64,000 bases of DNA. Source: Aptenodytes patagonicus. Taxonomy: Eukaryota > Chordata > Aves > Sphenisciformes > Spheniscidae. This document shows positions 19,201 to 34,300 of the stretch, piece by piece. Within the stretch, counting starts at the first letter, position 1, and each line of letters opens with the position of its first letter. The notes beneath the pieces were generated by a model. That model was not told the DNA's origin. It ran no database searches and worked only from the letters and a program-made list of their open reading frames with translations. A program made the position numbers and the translations under genes. The stretch is taken from contig NC_134973.1 in the NCBI RefSeq assembly GCF_965638725.1, positions 6,258,491 through 6,322,490 on the forward strand. Reading direction: 5' to 3'.

Positions 19201-19725
19201 AGCTTGTCTCACGGAGCCCTCAGGCACTGCAGGGGCTAGAGCCTTGGCTGTGTTCCTGACTTTGCTGTGCTCTGCGGGCAGGCTGCCCTGTGATGAGATG
19301 GGCTAATTCTGCCCCTGTGCAACACCAGCGGACGTGCGCTGCAAGCGCTCCCATAGCCCTGGGAACCCCTTGTGCTCAGTGCCCCTTCCCCTGCGTAGTT
19401 CTTTCCTGCCTGCTCGCACTGCAGCATATGGAGGGAAGACTATCTCTCGCCAAGAGACAATTGATTACCATCTTTTTCAGTTTTGCCTGAGCACTCCACG
19501 CTGGGGAGAGGAGGCCAAGAGGCTTCCCCTGCCCTGAAAACCAGGCTTGACACCTATTCTAGGGGTTTAGGTGGGACAGAAGAGGCCACTGGTTAGGGTA
19601 GAAACTTCCAGCTTGGGATTCAGCTGTTTGAGCAGTGACTTTCTTCTGAGCTCTTCAGGACTGGAGCCAGCAGCTGAGAGAAATCCAAATCATAGAAGGA
19701 AAAAGGGTCTTAAATGCAGATGCGA

Positions 19726-19731
19726 TTTATT
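19726..19731 (-). terminator. candidate polyadenylation signal for granzyme-like gene A
   Basis: TTTATT on the plus strand reads AATAAA on the minus strand, about 590 bases beyond the stop codon of granzyme-like gene A. It is the nearest such hexamer I noticed. Confidence 0.3.
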
Positions 19732-20319
19732 GGTTTTTTGTATTCTTACAACACTGGAGCTGCAGCAAGAGGGGAGAAAGGTGGCAGCAGGTTTCAGAGG
19801 TAGGGGGCAGCAGCAGTGAAGCAGGAGCTAAAAGTGTCCTCCTTGGAGCTGGGGCAACCCTCTAACCCCAGGGCTTGAGCAAAGGAGACCCAGGCATCTG
19901 GTGTTACAAATGCAAGGGGCAGGGAGGAGGCTGCTCTTTGGATCCCCCCCGATCTAATTATACTGCCTTCCCCAAAGGGTGGCAGACATTCCAACAGCTA
20001 CTGTCGCCTCACTCAGGGCTGTCCTGCTGCTTCCTTTCTAGAGCTGTAGCCACAAGCAACTTGACAAAGGGATAAATCAGAGCAGCAAAGTGTGGGAGCA
20101 TGCACTGTGTCAGCGGGCACTCCCTAGCTTGCACAGGGAATAAACACAGTCGAGGTGCAATCTCTGCACCAAGCCCCCCACTGCTATAGTTTGGTTTTGC
20201 CAGAGAGAAGTCCTTGCCATGTTCATGAGGATCAGTGGAAGATGTTTCCCAGGGAGAAAGGAAGAAAAAGCAAGTGAGCATGGGGCCCTGAAGCGTGAGT
20301 TTTCCGGGGGAGAGTAGGG

Positions 20320-23132
20320 TCATGCTGACTTCATGACACTGTTGACCCAGGGAAGGTAAGGAGCAATGTGTGTGTAGAATCCGGGCCAATTGTTATGCCT
20401 ATAGGAGAAGATGCCGTAGGCTTTGTTGTTGCAGACAAGTGGATCCCCGGCATCGCCCTGTAAAATGGGTGAGAAGAGAGATCAGTGTTGATTTATGTGG
20501 GGTCCTGAGGAAAAGGGTGCATTTGCAAAGAACAGGGAGGCTGCAAATATCAGGACAGAGCTTCCCCAGAAGCTTGGACTCACAATGGATGTGGCTAGCT
20601 CTGGGTCTAAAAGGAACCATTGGCAGTTTTGTCTGGGACCCAGCACAACTACAGCTGGGCAAACACTGAAGCTTAAAGTATCACTCCATTTCTGCCCTTC
20701 TGCTGGCTGCAGAGCACTACAAAATGCACTCAGACCAGCTGTGAGATGTAGGGCAAACCCCTCTTCGGCCAAGCTGTTGTCTTGTTGTGCTGTCGCAGAC
20801 TCCTAGGTCCTCTGCTACAGGAAGACAAGGATCCCGTTGTCCCTTCTGCTTGGCCCAGGGCTGAGCACAAGCGTGATGCCTGCAGTCAGCAGGAACGCTG
20901 CTGACCCCCTGAGGGTCTGATCCTTGGAGATCAAGACCCAGGGCACCTCTTGTGCCAGGACAGCAGTAGAGAGGGATGCTGGTGAGGAAGCATGGAGTGA
21001 TAGGGGCAGGGAGAGAGAGAGTGAGGGGACAACAAGAAGCAATTTTGGACAGTACCTTTTCAGTGAAGTTTTTTAGCCCAGATCAGGTTTGTGCCCAGCA
21101 CCTGGCTGAAACCTCCCCCGCAGCCTTCTACTCCCTAAGTCAGAGACTGACCTTTTCAGGTACCCCAGCAGATCCACTGTGTCCACAAATCAAGTTGTCA
21201 GCAAGTCCAGGGTAGTGGCTGAGGCAGTCCCTTTGTTTGATGATGGTGACGGTGGCTTTGCGTAACGTGGCAGCAGGTGTTTTGTAGCCCCAGCCGGCTA
21301 TGCTGCACACAGTCCCACCAGGGACTTTTGATTTTTCAAAGGAAATGGTCCTAACGTAGCTGTTGCTGGTGGCATTGCCTTTCAGCTGGGCAAGGGGACA
21401 GAAAATACAGAAGTAAGTGCTTGGTTTGTAAACGCTCTGCGGCAAAGGCTGTCCCCTTCCGCTCCAGGGTTACAGCTCAGCCCTGCATGTCGGGCAGATG
21501 GGATCATGCAGGTGCTCCAGGCAGGTAGTTACCTTCAGCAAGAGGATGTCATTTCCCTTCTTAGGACTCATGAAGTCTGGGTGGCAGTGATACTCTTGGA
21601 CTTCGAATGTTTGCCAGCTTTCCTCTCTCCTCTGGATTGTGTGGGCTCCAAGGATGACAGTCAGAGGTTTGTGTCTGGTAAAATCAAGCACAGTGTATGT
21701 CATTAGCTTTCTCCTGTCTTTCCTGGTAACACCGAGGCACATCTTTCAGGGGCATGGCCAGGAGAGACCGACTGGGCTTTAGAGAAGAATGGTGGGAGCA
21801 AGGAGCTCTGCCAGTGAATCTACCCAGCCAAGAGGCAGAGCCAGTTCCTGTTTGATAGACTGGAGCTCTGCAAGGGTTGCTTTACCTCTGGATCTCGAGC
21901 TGAGTGGATTTGGTCCAATACTGATTCTGCGTACTAAGATATGTGGACTGTTGGTCCAGGCTTTGTAGGCCCATGGAAGTCCATGGCACCAAGGAGGGAT
22001 TTCTAAATCAGGACCCTGCTCCAGGCCAATGTACCTTTACTGGCTTCTACATCATCTGCAGAAGGGGCTGCCTTAGGAAAATCAGGAGGGACCCTGGGTA
22101 TGGCTGGGAGTCCCTCTCAATCTAGCAGGTGGGACTTGGACATCCGGGCTCCTGGCTTCTGCTGATCCTCATTTCTGCTGCTCAGATGTGGGGACTGGCC
22201 CTGAGCCTGGGTTACTGGCACCGGGGCAGAGCTGTCAGCCCTGAGTAGCTACACCCAGAGTCATGCGCATCTAGAAAAGACCTCTTGCCTCTCCATGCCC
22301 CAGTTTCTCCACCTGGAGAGATGGAAGAGAGCTGGGCAAACACCTTGTTCGTAAGAGATTATTAATTCTGATAACAGTCTTGGAGGTCTTTAGTGGCAGA
22401 AAGGGCAAAGCCTGACACCAGGAAACCCTGCTATGCCAGCAGGTCAGTGACAGCAAGGGAAGAAGCCAGTCTGACTTCTCATTGTTGACATCTGGGGAGA
22501 ATAAAATTAGTCATGGGGGGGGAATAAAAAAAATAAAGGTAAGTATCTGAACATGAGCTGGGGAGGGACATGGGGAAGGATGGCTCGAGGGAGAGCTGCA
22601 GACAGACCCATGCTGTTTCGGTGCTAGCCCCCACAGCCTTGCCCTGTCCCAACAGTGCAGCCTGCACTCCCTGCTAGGGAAAGAGTTTGACCACAGCCAT
22701 GAAGGAAGTGATTCAAACTGTTAGACCTCCATCTAGGAGATGTTACCCAGACCATGGCAGTGCAACAATCTCGTTGCGCCAGGTGCTGTACAAACATAGC
22801 AAAAACTTACATGAAGCACTGAGCCGCTGTCATCACCCAGTTTGGGGCCACTAGGAAGCCTCCGCAGAAGTGGTTGTTCTTTCCTTGCAGATAGGCCACG
22901 TAGGGTGTGGAGTGGGTCTTGGCTTTACCTCCTCCCTCCATCCGATTCCAAGAATAATCTGCAATGAACGGGACTGAGGATGAGCCGGATCGGAGGGCGC
23001 AGGACACGCTGTCTGGGACTCTTCCTTCCCCAGCCCTCTCCCCGCCTCTGGGCCACTCTACTTACTGGCTTTGGCTGGGGGGCATGTCACCAGCAGGAGA
23101 GAGAGCAGGAGTTTCTGCAGGCGCTTCATCAT
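20320..23132 (-). CDS. granzyme / azurocidin-like serine protease homologue A, catalytically dead
   Basis: This is a complete five-exon gene on the minus strand: 23066-23132, 22811-22958, 21533-21674, 21152-21385 and 20320-20457. Intron phases are 1, 2, 0, 0, as in granzymes and cathepsin G. The 242-residue product starts MMKRLQKLLL; the second Met could also be the start. It has a signal peptide ending PPAKA, a six-residue propeptide NYSWNR, then MEGG where active family members have IIGG or IVGG. His57 is Gln (MTAAQC), Asp102 is kept (GNDILLLK) and Ser195 is Ala (GDAGDP, also with Gly197 to Asp). Cysteines for the 42-58, 136-201 and 168-182 disulfides are present and the 191-220 pair is absent, as in the granzyme/chymase group. 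The mature chain is basic (about 22 Lys+Arg against 13 Asp+Glu) and has one NAT glycosylation site. No frame break was seen, so it is probably a secreted or granule pseudo-enzyme. Mammalian azurocidin is a precedent; orthology is not implied. Confidence 0.9.
22125..22335 (+). repeat. degraded MIR / CORE-type SINE
   Basis: The segment contains a block like GGGCTCCTGGCTTCT (the family has GGACTCCTGGGTTCT) and later GCCCCAGTTTCTCCACCTG (the family has GCCTCAGTTTCCCCATCTG). Order and orientation match, with extra sequence between the blocks. It lies in intron 2 of granzyme-like gene A. The assignment is by eye. Confidence 0.45.
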
Positions 23133-23202
23133 AGCGTTGTCGGCTTCAGTGGATCCCTTGGAGGTGAGGCTGCAGCTGGGGTCTCTTCTTGCTCCCAGCA
23201 AG

Positions 23203-23210
23203 GTTTTATA
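23203..23210 (-). promoter_or_regulatory. TATA box of granzyme-like gene A
   Basis: TATAAAAC on the minus strand lies 71-78 bases before the start codon. This predicts a transcription start near 23178 and a 5'UTR of about 45 bases. Gene B has a TATA box at nearly the same distance, which supports a common origin of the two promoters. Confidence 0.65.
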
Positions 23211-23252
23211 GCCTGAGACTAGACTCCAGGAAACCACAGAAGTCAGACTCAT

Positions 23253-26200
23253 CTGATTAATCTATCTGCAAATTGCATGCCTCAGCAATCTGAGAGGGGA
23301 ATTCAGTCAGCCTTGGGCATCAACCCACCTTCATCTTGGGCCTGATCTGGGGTATCTGATGTCCTTCTAAACCCAGAGCCAATTTTAACCCATTGCCTTT
23401 GAGCTGGAAGCTATAGGGAGCCTACCCACCCTCATCACTTTGCCTGCCAGTAGGCTCTCCCCTTGCAGCTCGTATTTGTTGTGCACTTGCAAACTTGATT
23501 TTTATCATGAGCCTTGCAAGAACAAGATTTCTTTCACTCGATGTACCAGTTCCAAAGCCTGTGCAGTGGCAGTTGAGGACCCTCCTGCTTTTTCAGTAGG
23601 TGTGGTCCTGGCTAATAGAGCAAAATTGGTGTGAGTGCATTTATAACACCACACTGGTCATGGCTATGTGAGGGCAAGAAGTTGGTGTGGCAGCTTCATG
23701 AGCGTGGCCCACAGCAGTGTGACTGCTGCTGTTGCCATGAGGTCTCTGTTCTGCACCAGCTGCTGACTTAGGGCTTTGCTTTGTACAGCAAAAGACACCT
23801 TTTTAAGTGTTTCTTTCCAGATGTAATTATTCACTGTTGAATTGTGGAGTTCACTGTCTCTTACCAGCCAATGTGAGAGAAGACAGGAGGACACTTCCTT
23901 GACCTTGGGGTAGGGGCTCACTTTCCCTCTAATGTGTTGAGGGTGGATGGAGACAGCTTTGGGATTCTGCCCCTTCACTAGCTAGAGATAACCCGATGAC
24001 ACGTCTCCCTGAAGCTGGTCTTGTTCCTCTGGGAAGGATCATGTCCAAGCGTGTCACAGCCAGTGCTGACCCCACCCTGGCAGGCAGTGATTTTTAAATG
24101 CCAAACAAGTGCCAGGTGCCTTTCTGCAGTGCATGGTGGGGATCTGTCTTCCCTGGATCAGGCCCCACGACAGTTGCTCCTCCTCCTCCAGCCCATGGTG
24201 AGAGGGACTGTGCTGGAGGAAGGGCTGGTGGCAGATCACTGAACACACTCCCCCCAGCCCCCAGGATGTCCCCTTGCCTCCCCACTGGCACCAGTGCACG
24301 GCTCCAGCAAAAGGTAGAAGATGGGCATGTCTATGCACTCGCCCCAGCAGTGGTTCCTTCCATGACTGTGACGAAATGGGGCTGATACGTCCTTGCTGCC
24401 CTCAGTGACTGCCGGTAAATTTGCTTTCGTATCTGCCCCCAGTGCCACAGGGCAAAACCCATTTTTAAGCTAAAAGCTGCTATTCTCGTGCAAAGACTGC
24501 AGCAGATGGAGCTTCAAGGAAAACCCTGACGTGACAAAGATTTGTGCTATGCAGATAAGCAGTTGCAGCCTTTTCACTTGCAGATTTCCTAGCTGATAGC
24601 AGCTGTTAGCAGAAGCCCAAACCATGGACCCTTCTCAGTTTCCCCAGGGTGGCATGGGTGCTGAAGGCAAAGGCGATGTCATTTCCCTTCGTTCCAGGCA
24701 AGAACAGGGAGAACATAAGAGCAGACATCCAGGGCCAGACTACAGGGCACCTCCTCCCTCTGACAGGTGGCTACTGGAAGCCTAGGAAAGACTATGAGAA
24801 CAGGGCAAGCATCCCGTTCCTTTGAATTGCACGCAGTTTCTATATGTTTAAAATTCCCTGCTGGGTTTCCCCGCAGCAAACCAGTCTGGTCTCCTCTTGA
24901 ACTTGCACAGACATTTGTCATCCTGCACCAGGGAGTTCTGCAGCTCAGTTGTTTACCAATGCGCTGTCTCTGCTCCTTGTCATCTCCTCCAGGGAAGTGT
25001 CTAGCTCTCTCCTATCTGTATGTGAGAGACACCATCAGAAACTAGCTGGAATGAAGGAGACTAGGGCTCAGAGCTTAGGCAGGTGGCTTTACACCCAGTG
25101 CAGGCCATGGAAGGAGGGGCTGGTGCAAGATATTCAGACTCTAGTGCGGGGGTTGTCTGAAAATGGTGCTAGAGCATCCTTTGTGGGGAGGAGAAGCTCG
25201 CCTCTGAGCATCACTTAGCTGAGGGGAGAGTCGTAAACCCTTTTGGTTTTGTGCTACTGCTAGAATAGTCTCTGCTCGTGCTGTTCTGCTAGAGCTGGGC
25301 TTGCCTTCCTCAGAGGGACAGAAACATGCCAACAAGCTCCAAGGCAGACAGCTCCCAGCTAGGACTCACCCTTGCCTTCTCCAGAGAAAGAGTCTGGCTC
25401 TCCTGCGATAATTGGCATGAGAGAAAAAGAGGAAGTGGCATGGGGTCAGGCGCTTTTGTGAACCCAGGTCCTTTATCAACCCTTTCAATACAATCCTTTC
25501 AGAGACGGCATCCGTGTCTCTACCCAGGACATCATATTGCTATTCAGGAGATGGAGCACTGTGGCTGCTGGAGAATGGCAGAGGCAAAGACTGAAAGCAC
25601 TGGTGTGCAACAGCTGGGACTTTCAGTATGTCTCCTCTCTGAGATCCTAAAGCCCCATCCCTGGGATCTCAGCCGCCACCTGGCCTATGCCCAAGGGGGA
25701 GCAGAAACAGCACAGTCCACAAAAAGTCCAGCTCCCTTCACCTGCTGAAGCCTCTTACAGCTAAGACATCTGAAAAGATTAGCCTGGTTTCCCCTGTGAC
25801 CCAGCCTGCTCTCTTGGCTGCCCTATGTCCTAGGGTGCAACATCACCCAGGCACAAGGTCCCTGCAGAGGGGACAGTCATTACTTTGCAGGGAATGGCAG
25901 TTTTTGACCCCTGGTACCTGCTGACACACCACATCCTGGCTGTCAGCTGCTCCCAGGCAAGTGGTGACGTTGCTGAAGTTGGTGAATGGAGTGTGTGCAC
26001 ATCACTTTTCCCAGCCCGTTTCTACCTGGGCAGTTTCTCTTCCTGCAACACACTCATCCCCATGACCCCAGGAAGGGCAACTGTAGCTCTTGTCCTCCAA
26101 GTCTGCCAGCAATTCAGTGGATGCAGAGCTACAACTGCCTCTGTCCCAACAGGCTGACCTCTCACTTTGACCAGCTAGACCCTCCCTCCCTCCCTCCCTC

Positions 26201-26602
26201 CCTTCTCCCTGGGGCAAGGTACGAGAAAGCAGAAGACATATGCTGGGAAATGCAGCTCTGAGTTTGCTGTGGGTGTTTTAAGTGCAGCAAGGTTCAAGCA
26301 GGGATGGGGTTACCTGTGAAGGAAATGGGGTCTGTTGTAGCACAGCCTCTTTCTGGTACCATCTGGGATGATCCCTGCTTCTGCCAGGGTGATTTAACAT
26401 GGCCCTGAACTGGCCACCTGATACGGGCAGGGAATGGGACAGCCAGGAGCCTCAGAACAGAAAGAAAGGGACCCTTGTGTGCACCAGTCAGGTCATTCAG
26501 GTTCCCAAGGAGAGAGGTGGGAGTCAAGCCTTCAGCAGGGGCAGGAAGGAAACCAGTGCGGTCTCCAGGGCCGCACTAATGCTAGAGCGAGTGCCACTAC
26601 TG
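23253..26602. other. interval between the two granzyme-like genes
   Basis: I recognised no further protease exon or other gene here. A (CTCC)n tract is present near 26170-26205. This interval must hold the 3'UTR of granzyme-like gene B (minus strand), but I saw no clear AATAAA on that strand close to its stop codon. Confidence 0.5.
26170..26205. repeat. (CTCC)n simple repeat
   Basis: Several tandem CTCC units interrupt an otherwise mixed sequence between the two granzyme-like genes. Confidence 0.85.
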
Positions 26603-28312
<1,710 letters not shown>

Positions 28313-28381
28313 CTCTTCTCACAGCTGGACATTCCTTCCAAGATGTGTGGAAGTCTGAGTCTCCTAGTGCCCAAAGGCTGG

Positions 28382-28388
28382 TTTTATA
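28382..28388 (-). promoter_or_regulatory. TATA box of granzyme-like gene B
   Basis: TATAAAA on the minus strand lies 70 bases before the start codon, almost the same distance as in gene A. Confidence 0.65.
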
Positions 28389-31300
28389 CACTGGGGCCAG
28401 CTGTACCCAGCAGCCAGGAAACCATGTGCGATGGCCTGATTGCGCTAATCAGAGCAGTGCAGCATCCCTGCAGGTCTATCTGCACCTCTCCTGCCCCAGC
28501 CTGCTCACATGCCCCATGTGCCCTGAGGCTGTGATTGATGAATGATAGAGCAGGACAGAAAGGCCAGGGCAGAGAGACCATGGCATGCCACAGCCCCAAA
28601 GCCTCAGGGGTGCTGAGGAGAGGTGTCTTAGGGTATTTCTGAGGTGTGATTTAGCATTTCTCCTGCAGTTTGGCTGCAGGACAAATCACGTTCACCTGCT
28701 TCAAAGCATGGTGTCTTCGAGCTCTGGCAATCAGGCTATCCATACTGTACCTTCAGTAGTTCATGCCACTTGCTCCTGGGAGTGGTCAAGTCACCTCATG
28801 CTTTGCTGGCAAGTGCAATGGCTGCAAATGCTCTTTCCCCTCTGTGGTTTCCCCTCTGCAGCTGGTCTGGCCACTGGCACATCTGTTCAAATGGGACCAG
28901 GGGAAGCCTTCATCTACCCTGCTCTGGAGTCTCTGCTCTCTCCCTTCCCCGACCTGAAACTGCCTGCAAACCAGGCTGCAATTGTTGTCTTCACCTTGCC
29001 CCTAGCAAAGTGGTTAAATGCTAAACTGAGCACCAATCCTGCTGCATTTGTCCCTTCCTGGCCTTGTGGTCCTGAACAGAAACCACCATTGGGCTGCCCC
29101 AGGTGACCCTGTTTCAAAAAGGTAACCAAATCTTTCTATCAAGGGCACGGAACTGTGGCTCAGGACACCTGCATTCTTCCTGTTCCTGGCTCTCACGCTG
29201 CCTTAGCTGGTGGCTGTCTGCACTTTCCTTCTGATCTTTGGGCCTCCAATTGCCTAAGTGTGTCCTATGATGGCAGCTGAGATTGTCCTTTGTATGAAGA
29301 GCTTCCTTACTCTCGGGCTGCAACCTCAGAGGGAGCTGTGCCATACAGTCCTGTGTTGTTTAAAGTTGTCTTTCCTGTCTGCACTTCCTAGTCCTTATCT
29401 ACCTTAATTTTCCTCACTGCCAGGTTGTCCCAGTTTGCTGCACTGTTTCTCGCTCCCTGAGGCTTGTGGGCAGTTGTATGCCCACAGCAAAGCATAAATC
29501 TATTAGGGTTAATGCTGTGTGAAGTGTCTGCTCTGCTCAGGAGGGATTGCACGTTGCATACTGGAAGGACATCTTTTCCATGCTCACAAACTTACAACAA
29601 CTCTTGACTCTGCTCCAGCATAAGAGCATCCGAGGGGCTGGGGACAGCCATAGCAGAGAGGGGCCATAGAGGAGGGGGCAGGGTGCCACACTGGAGCTGT
29701 GCGGCCTCTCTGCTGCCATAAGGACAAAAGCTGTCATGAGAGCACAGCCAGGTTCTGCACACCTCCTGCACCCAGCCTCATCCCTCCTATTTTGAGTGTT
29801 GGTCAGCATTAAACCTTCCCTCAGATGCTCTCCAGAAATTTTCTCTGAGCCCTGAAGTTCAGCCCTTTCCCTTGCTTTGCCCCATCGTCACCAAAGTCTG
29901 GCTTAGGGGCAAACCAGCAGGCAATTGCCCGGCCACAGCTCATCCCCAGAGGCTGTGCTTATGTGGCAAGAGGGACAGACCCCCAGAGCATGGAAGTGCC
30001 ACTGGCTTGTGTGAGCACTTGCAAGGTAGAGCAGCTAGGTCTCTGGCCAGCATGCTAGTTGCTAAAGCTGGAGCAGTGCTCTCCTCTCCTCTCATGCCCA
30101 GTGAAGCTGTGGGCAGCTGCTAGCCATTCTTAAGTAAAGCAGCTACTTCAAAACACATTCCTCTACTGTGTAGATGAACAATTTGCTATTGAAAGGATGG
30201 GGAGAGCTGGGGAGGTGGGGGATAATGCCTCCTTTTAATCCCTGGAGTACTTTCAATCTGGTTCACCTAGGCAGGAATCCTCCCAGAAGCTCTGACTGAG
30301 GTCATTACAGATTCTCTGCAGGCATCTGGTTTAAATAAGCTAATTTGGGCTTGTAACTGCAGCCAGGAACTGATGAAAAAACACAACAGGCAAAGGCAAT
30401 AGAACAATTAGCACTCTGAGGCTTCATTGCCACCCCCTTCCCTCCCCCCCCCCCCCCCCGAATCCTTGGTTCTGCTATGGGAGATCTTTCTACCCAAAGA
30501 CCCTGTCTGTGTGCCCATTCCCTGGGACACTTTCTGCCAACGCTCCTCAGGGGCCTGGACGTCACTTGAAGAAAATGAGGCTTGCTTTAATCCTAAATCA
30601 CCATTTCTGGAGCACTCTCTGGTTACCAGTCCTAATGTAGGTCTGTGACAAGTGGTTTAAACTCAGCTGTGCCTGCCCAAGACACGATATCAGCTTTGCT
30701 TCCTGCTGAGTGTGAGTTCAGGTTAAAAAGCACATACAGCTCCAAGGCTCCCAGCAAAGAAGAGTGGATCAGGAGGAAGACCTGTCCTAAAAACCCCTTT
30801 GGCACGCAGTAAGGGTGCTGCTTCGTGGCAGACATGCCCTGCGCGGGCAGTGCTGCTGGGCCTGGCACAAGCACAGTGCTTAGGTGCTGTCGTTGCCTCT
30901 GCCCACAGTGTGCCCGACGAGCTGGTGATGGGTTGATTTTGCCATCTTGGATAAGATGCCCTCTGGAACCCTGCTCACAGGTCAGAGAGGCACAACATTC
31001 GTCTCTCCCAGCCCTTCCTCCCCTGTTTGCTTGGGCTAGTCCTCATTGTTCCCAGCCAGGGCTCGAAGCTGGTGGGCTCTGAGCAAGCTGACAGCAGGGT
31101 ACCCATGCTGGGGGCACACGGGCAAGCTGACAGGGCAAGTGTCCCAGGAGGGAACCAGGAAGGCAATGGGGCTGATCTGCCAGTTAATCTGCATTGTTGG
31201 GAGGAGGGCATTTGAGGGAGAGCTGCGGTATGGGAATGGAAAATGCCTGAAACAGTTCCTGGAAATAAAATCAGAGTATGTGTGCGGGTATAAACAAACC

Positions 31301-34300
31301 AACAGATAAATATATCCCTCTCTTACTGCCCAGAGCACTCTCCAGCCTATCAGAAGAGCCACTGGGCTCATGGTAGGGCTGTACTAACTCGGGCAGGGAG
31401 GTCTGGGAGCATGGGCTATCCTGCATGCTAGTCCTTCGGCATCAGGGCTTTTGTTTGATTAAAACCTTACTCCCAAATACAGGGCTCCCACTGCACTCTG
31501 ATCCCTAGTTTCTCTCTGTGAGCAGCAGCTCCCTCCACAAGTCTGTATCCTGCAGTAACCTTGTGCAAAGGTCTTGCTTTCTGCTTGATCCCAGTGGTGC
31601 TGAGCTGAAAGCTCCAAGCTCAGATGCCCAGGGCCATTTGAGTTTACTTACTACTCTGTAACAGCTGGTGGGTCAGCAGTACCAGAGCCAGGCTATGCTG
31701 CAGACAGTAGAAACCAGACAGCAGTTTTCTGCCCTAAACCGCTTAGTAGTATATATAACAAGCAGGGAGGAGAAACAGCAGGTGGAGGAAGTGATGCACA
31801 GGATGGTAAGCAGCAGAGCTTGGAATAAATTTATGTTCTCCAGATACAGTGCAGCAGCACCAGCCCTACTGCCAGTAAACGCATTGCCCCTGCCCCAGCC
31901 AGGCAGCAGTAACCGCAGGGAGGTGTGTTGCTTGTCCTTCCTCTACAGTGCTCAGGTTAGGTTTCAAACCAGCCCGATTTCCTCTGTGTGGTGCTTGGAA
32001 CCACACCCATGCCAGCTCCCCCGTGCATAGGCATCACCCTGCTATTTACGCTGAGCTCCCCCTGGCCCGTTTCCTGGGCAAGGACTGGTTCCTCCCTGCC
32101 ATCCCTGCATGAACATGGGAAGAAACAGCTCTCAACTGTGAGCCTGTGGCAAGACTGGCATTGAGCTGGGCCCTGCCCCAGAGGGTGCAAAGCAGCGTTG
32201 ATGAGCTCACATGAGGGATTTTATGGGTCCTGCACAGGGGACCCTAGGCACCAGCCAGGTCTCTGGAGCAGCCTCATGACCTTGGTCATGCCACACTGAG
32301 TAGGGGGGTGGGAGCACCATGCAGCTCCCTCCCTCCTGGGGACGTGTCTGCTCACTGGAGACATGGTTACAGGGCAGAAGATCCTAGGGGAAGGCTGAGC
32401 TTGTCCCAGGCACAGTAGGAGAGCCAGTGCTGGGCATGGGGTTTGGAGACCAGGCACTGACCTGGTGCAGCTTCACCAGCCCCTCTGAGCTACCCAGGCC
32501 AAAATCCAGCCGCAGGGAGGGGAGGGATTGCTTCTCTGGCAATTGCCAGTGGCTGTCAGGAGCTGCATGAAATGCCACACTGTAAAGAAGAAGCGAGATT
32601 CAGGAGTTTGCATTTGTGGCACGCTTACTCTGGAGGGATGCTGAGCGATGAGTGCCTCTAGAGCTCCTGTCCTACAAGCACTAAGCACTGGAAACGCTCA
32701 GTGCCTTTCACTGAAGGTCAACATCTCCGACCTGTTGCAAAGGAGGGAAAGGTGTAACACCATGGGAGACAGGGTCTAGGCTGGCCCACTGATGATGCGT
32801 TTTATTAGGATGACTTCTAAGTAATTATCTTTTTTGGGGGGGAGGGAGCATTTTATGCAGCTGTTTGCTTTCTGTTCAATGTTTTTGCATTGAGGAAATG
32901 CAAGTTTCTAAAGAAAAACCACTTAAAGAAAAAAAATCAACAAAGCTTTGCCATTTAAGGTCATTAATGTGGTCTAAAGGAGATGATCCTGACACTTTCT
33001 CTTTCATGTTCTTGTTTTCCTTCAAATCCAGAGATGCTCTGTAGACACTTTTCCTACAGAGATCCACCATCACCACCACCCAATTTCAATGAACTGTTGC
33101 CCAGGCACAACAACGGTGCCTGGGACAATTCTTTGAGCACTGTGAAGGGCCAGGTCTCCAGGGTTTGGTGTCAGCCCAAGTCAGAGGGGCCTTGCTGGTT
33201 CTTCCCAGCTCCTCTGGGGCCAGAAGCATCCTGCCACGTTGGGGACTGGGATGTGCCACTGGAAAGATGACCACCTGCTGCTGCACAGTAGAAGAGACCA
33301 AAGCTAGGAAATGCAACCAACCAACTGCCAGGAGCGATCAGTCATTTTTAAACCAGCACAACTCCACCCTTCCTGGAGCAGAAAAACACCTGTGGGAGAA
33401 TGGATGCCTTGGCTGGTGTTGGGCTGTGCTGGGGCCACACAGCGGGGACAGGATGGGTGGGTGGGGATGTGGAGAGGGAGCCTTGTGGGACAGAGATGGG
33501 GATGCCAGCTGTCCATGAGCCAACCTGGGGGTTTCCTGGCTAGGCTCACCAGGCAGAGCTCTCCACGGAGCTTCACCCAGGGATTTTTTTAATCAGAATG
33601 TCTGAAAATACAAGTTTTAATCAGGACTGTGCAGCAGCACAGCAGGAAAACCTCAACAGAAATCATCGATATTTTATCTTACATTTGTAGCTTGCTGTCT
33701 TTCCCCCGCAGCTGCTCGTGGCCCCCCCACAATCTGGAGCTGGACACCCTCCCGGGAGCAGGCAGTCTCAGGGCAGGAGTGACCAGGCATGCCACTGGCC
33801 ACAAACCCGAGGAAGCCGGGCTCCAGGCTGCTCCTGCCCTGCTCCTCCCAGGGCGTCCCTGTCTGCAAACTCTTCCCTCTGGGGTCAAGGTACTTTTGCC
33901 TTCCTGTTGGCCTCGGTAGGAGCAGGCTGTGGAGGGCTCCAGGGCTTCTGCTACTATGGCGCCTCATCTCAGCATCTGTGAACACCTCCTATGGCCATGG
34001 CTCTGGCCGAGGGTTCAGGGGGTTTCAGCTGGCCTCCATACCTCCCCTGGTCCTTCCAAGCCCAGCACTCAGCAGCTATCAGGCAGTTTCAAGTAGATTG
34101 TGGTCTTGATCTGAAGGAAAGAGATGAGAAATGTTGCAGGATGGGTGTCCCTCCCCCGCCCCCCTTCATTTCAAAGAAAGAACATCTGAACTGAAACGGC
34201 AGCAAAGGAGAAGTACCAAGATAAAGCTCAGCCTGTGTCTGTGCAGATAGCAATGGGGAGCTGCTGCAGAACAACAGGAACTCTCCCTCATGCGGGTGCC

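Noticed and set aside
24672-24692. A possible third granzyme exon 3 fragment (KGNDI on the minus strand)
   Set aside because: About 16 bases match gene A exon 3, but nothing around it aligns, and one such match is expected by chance in a window this size.
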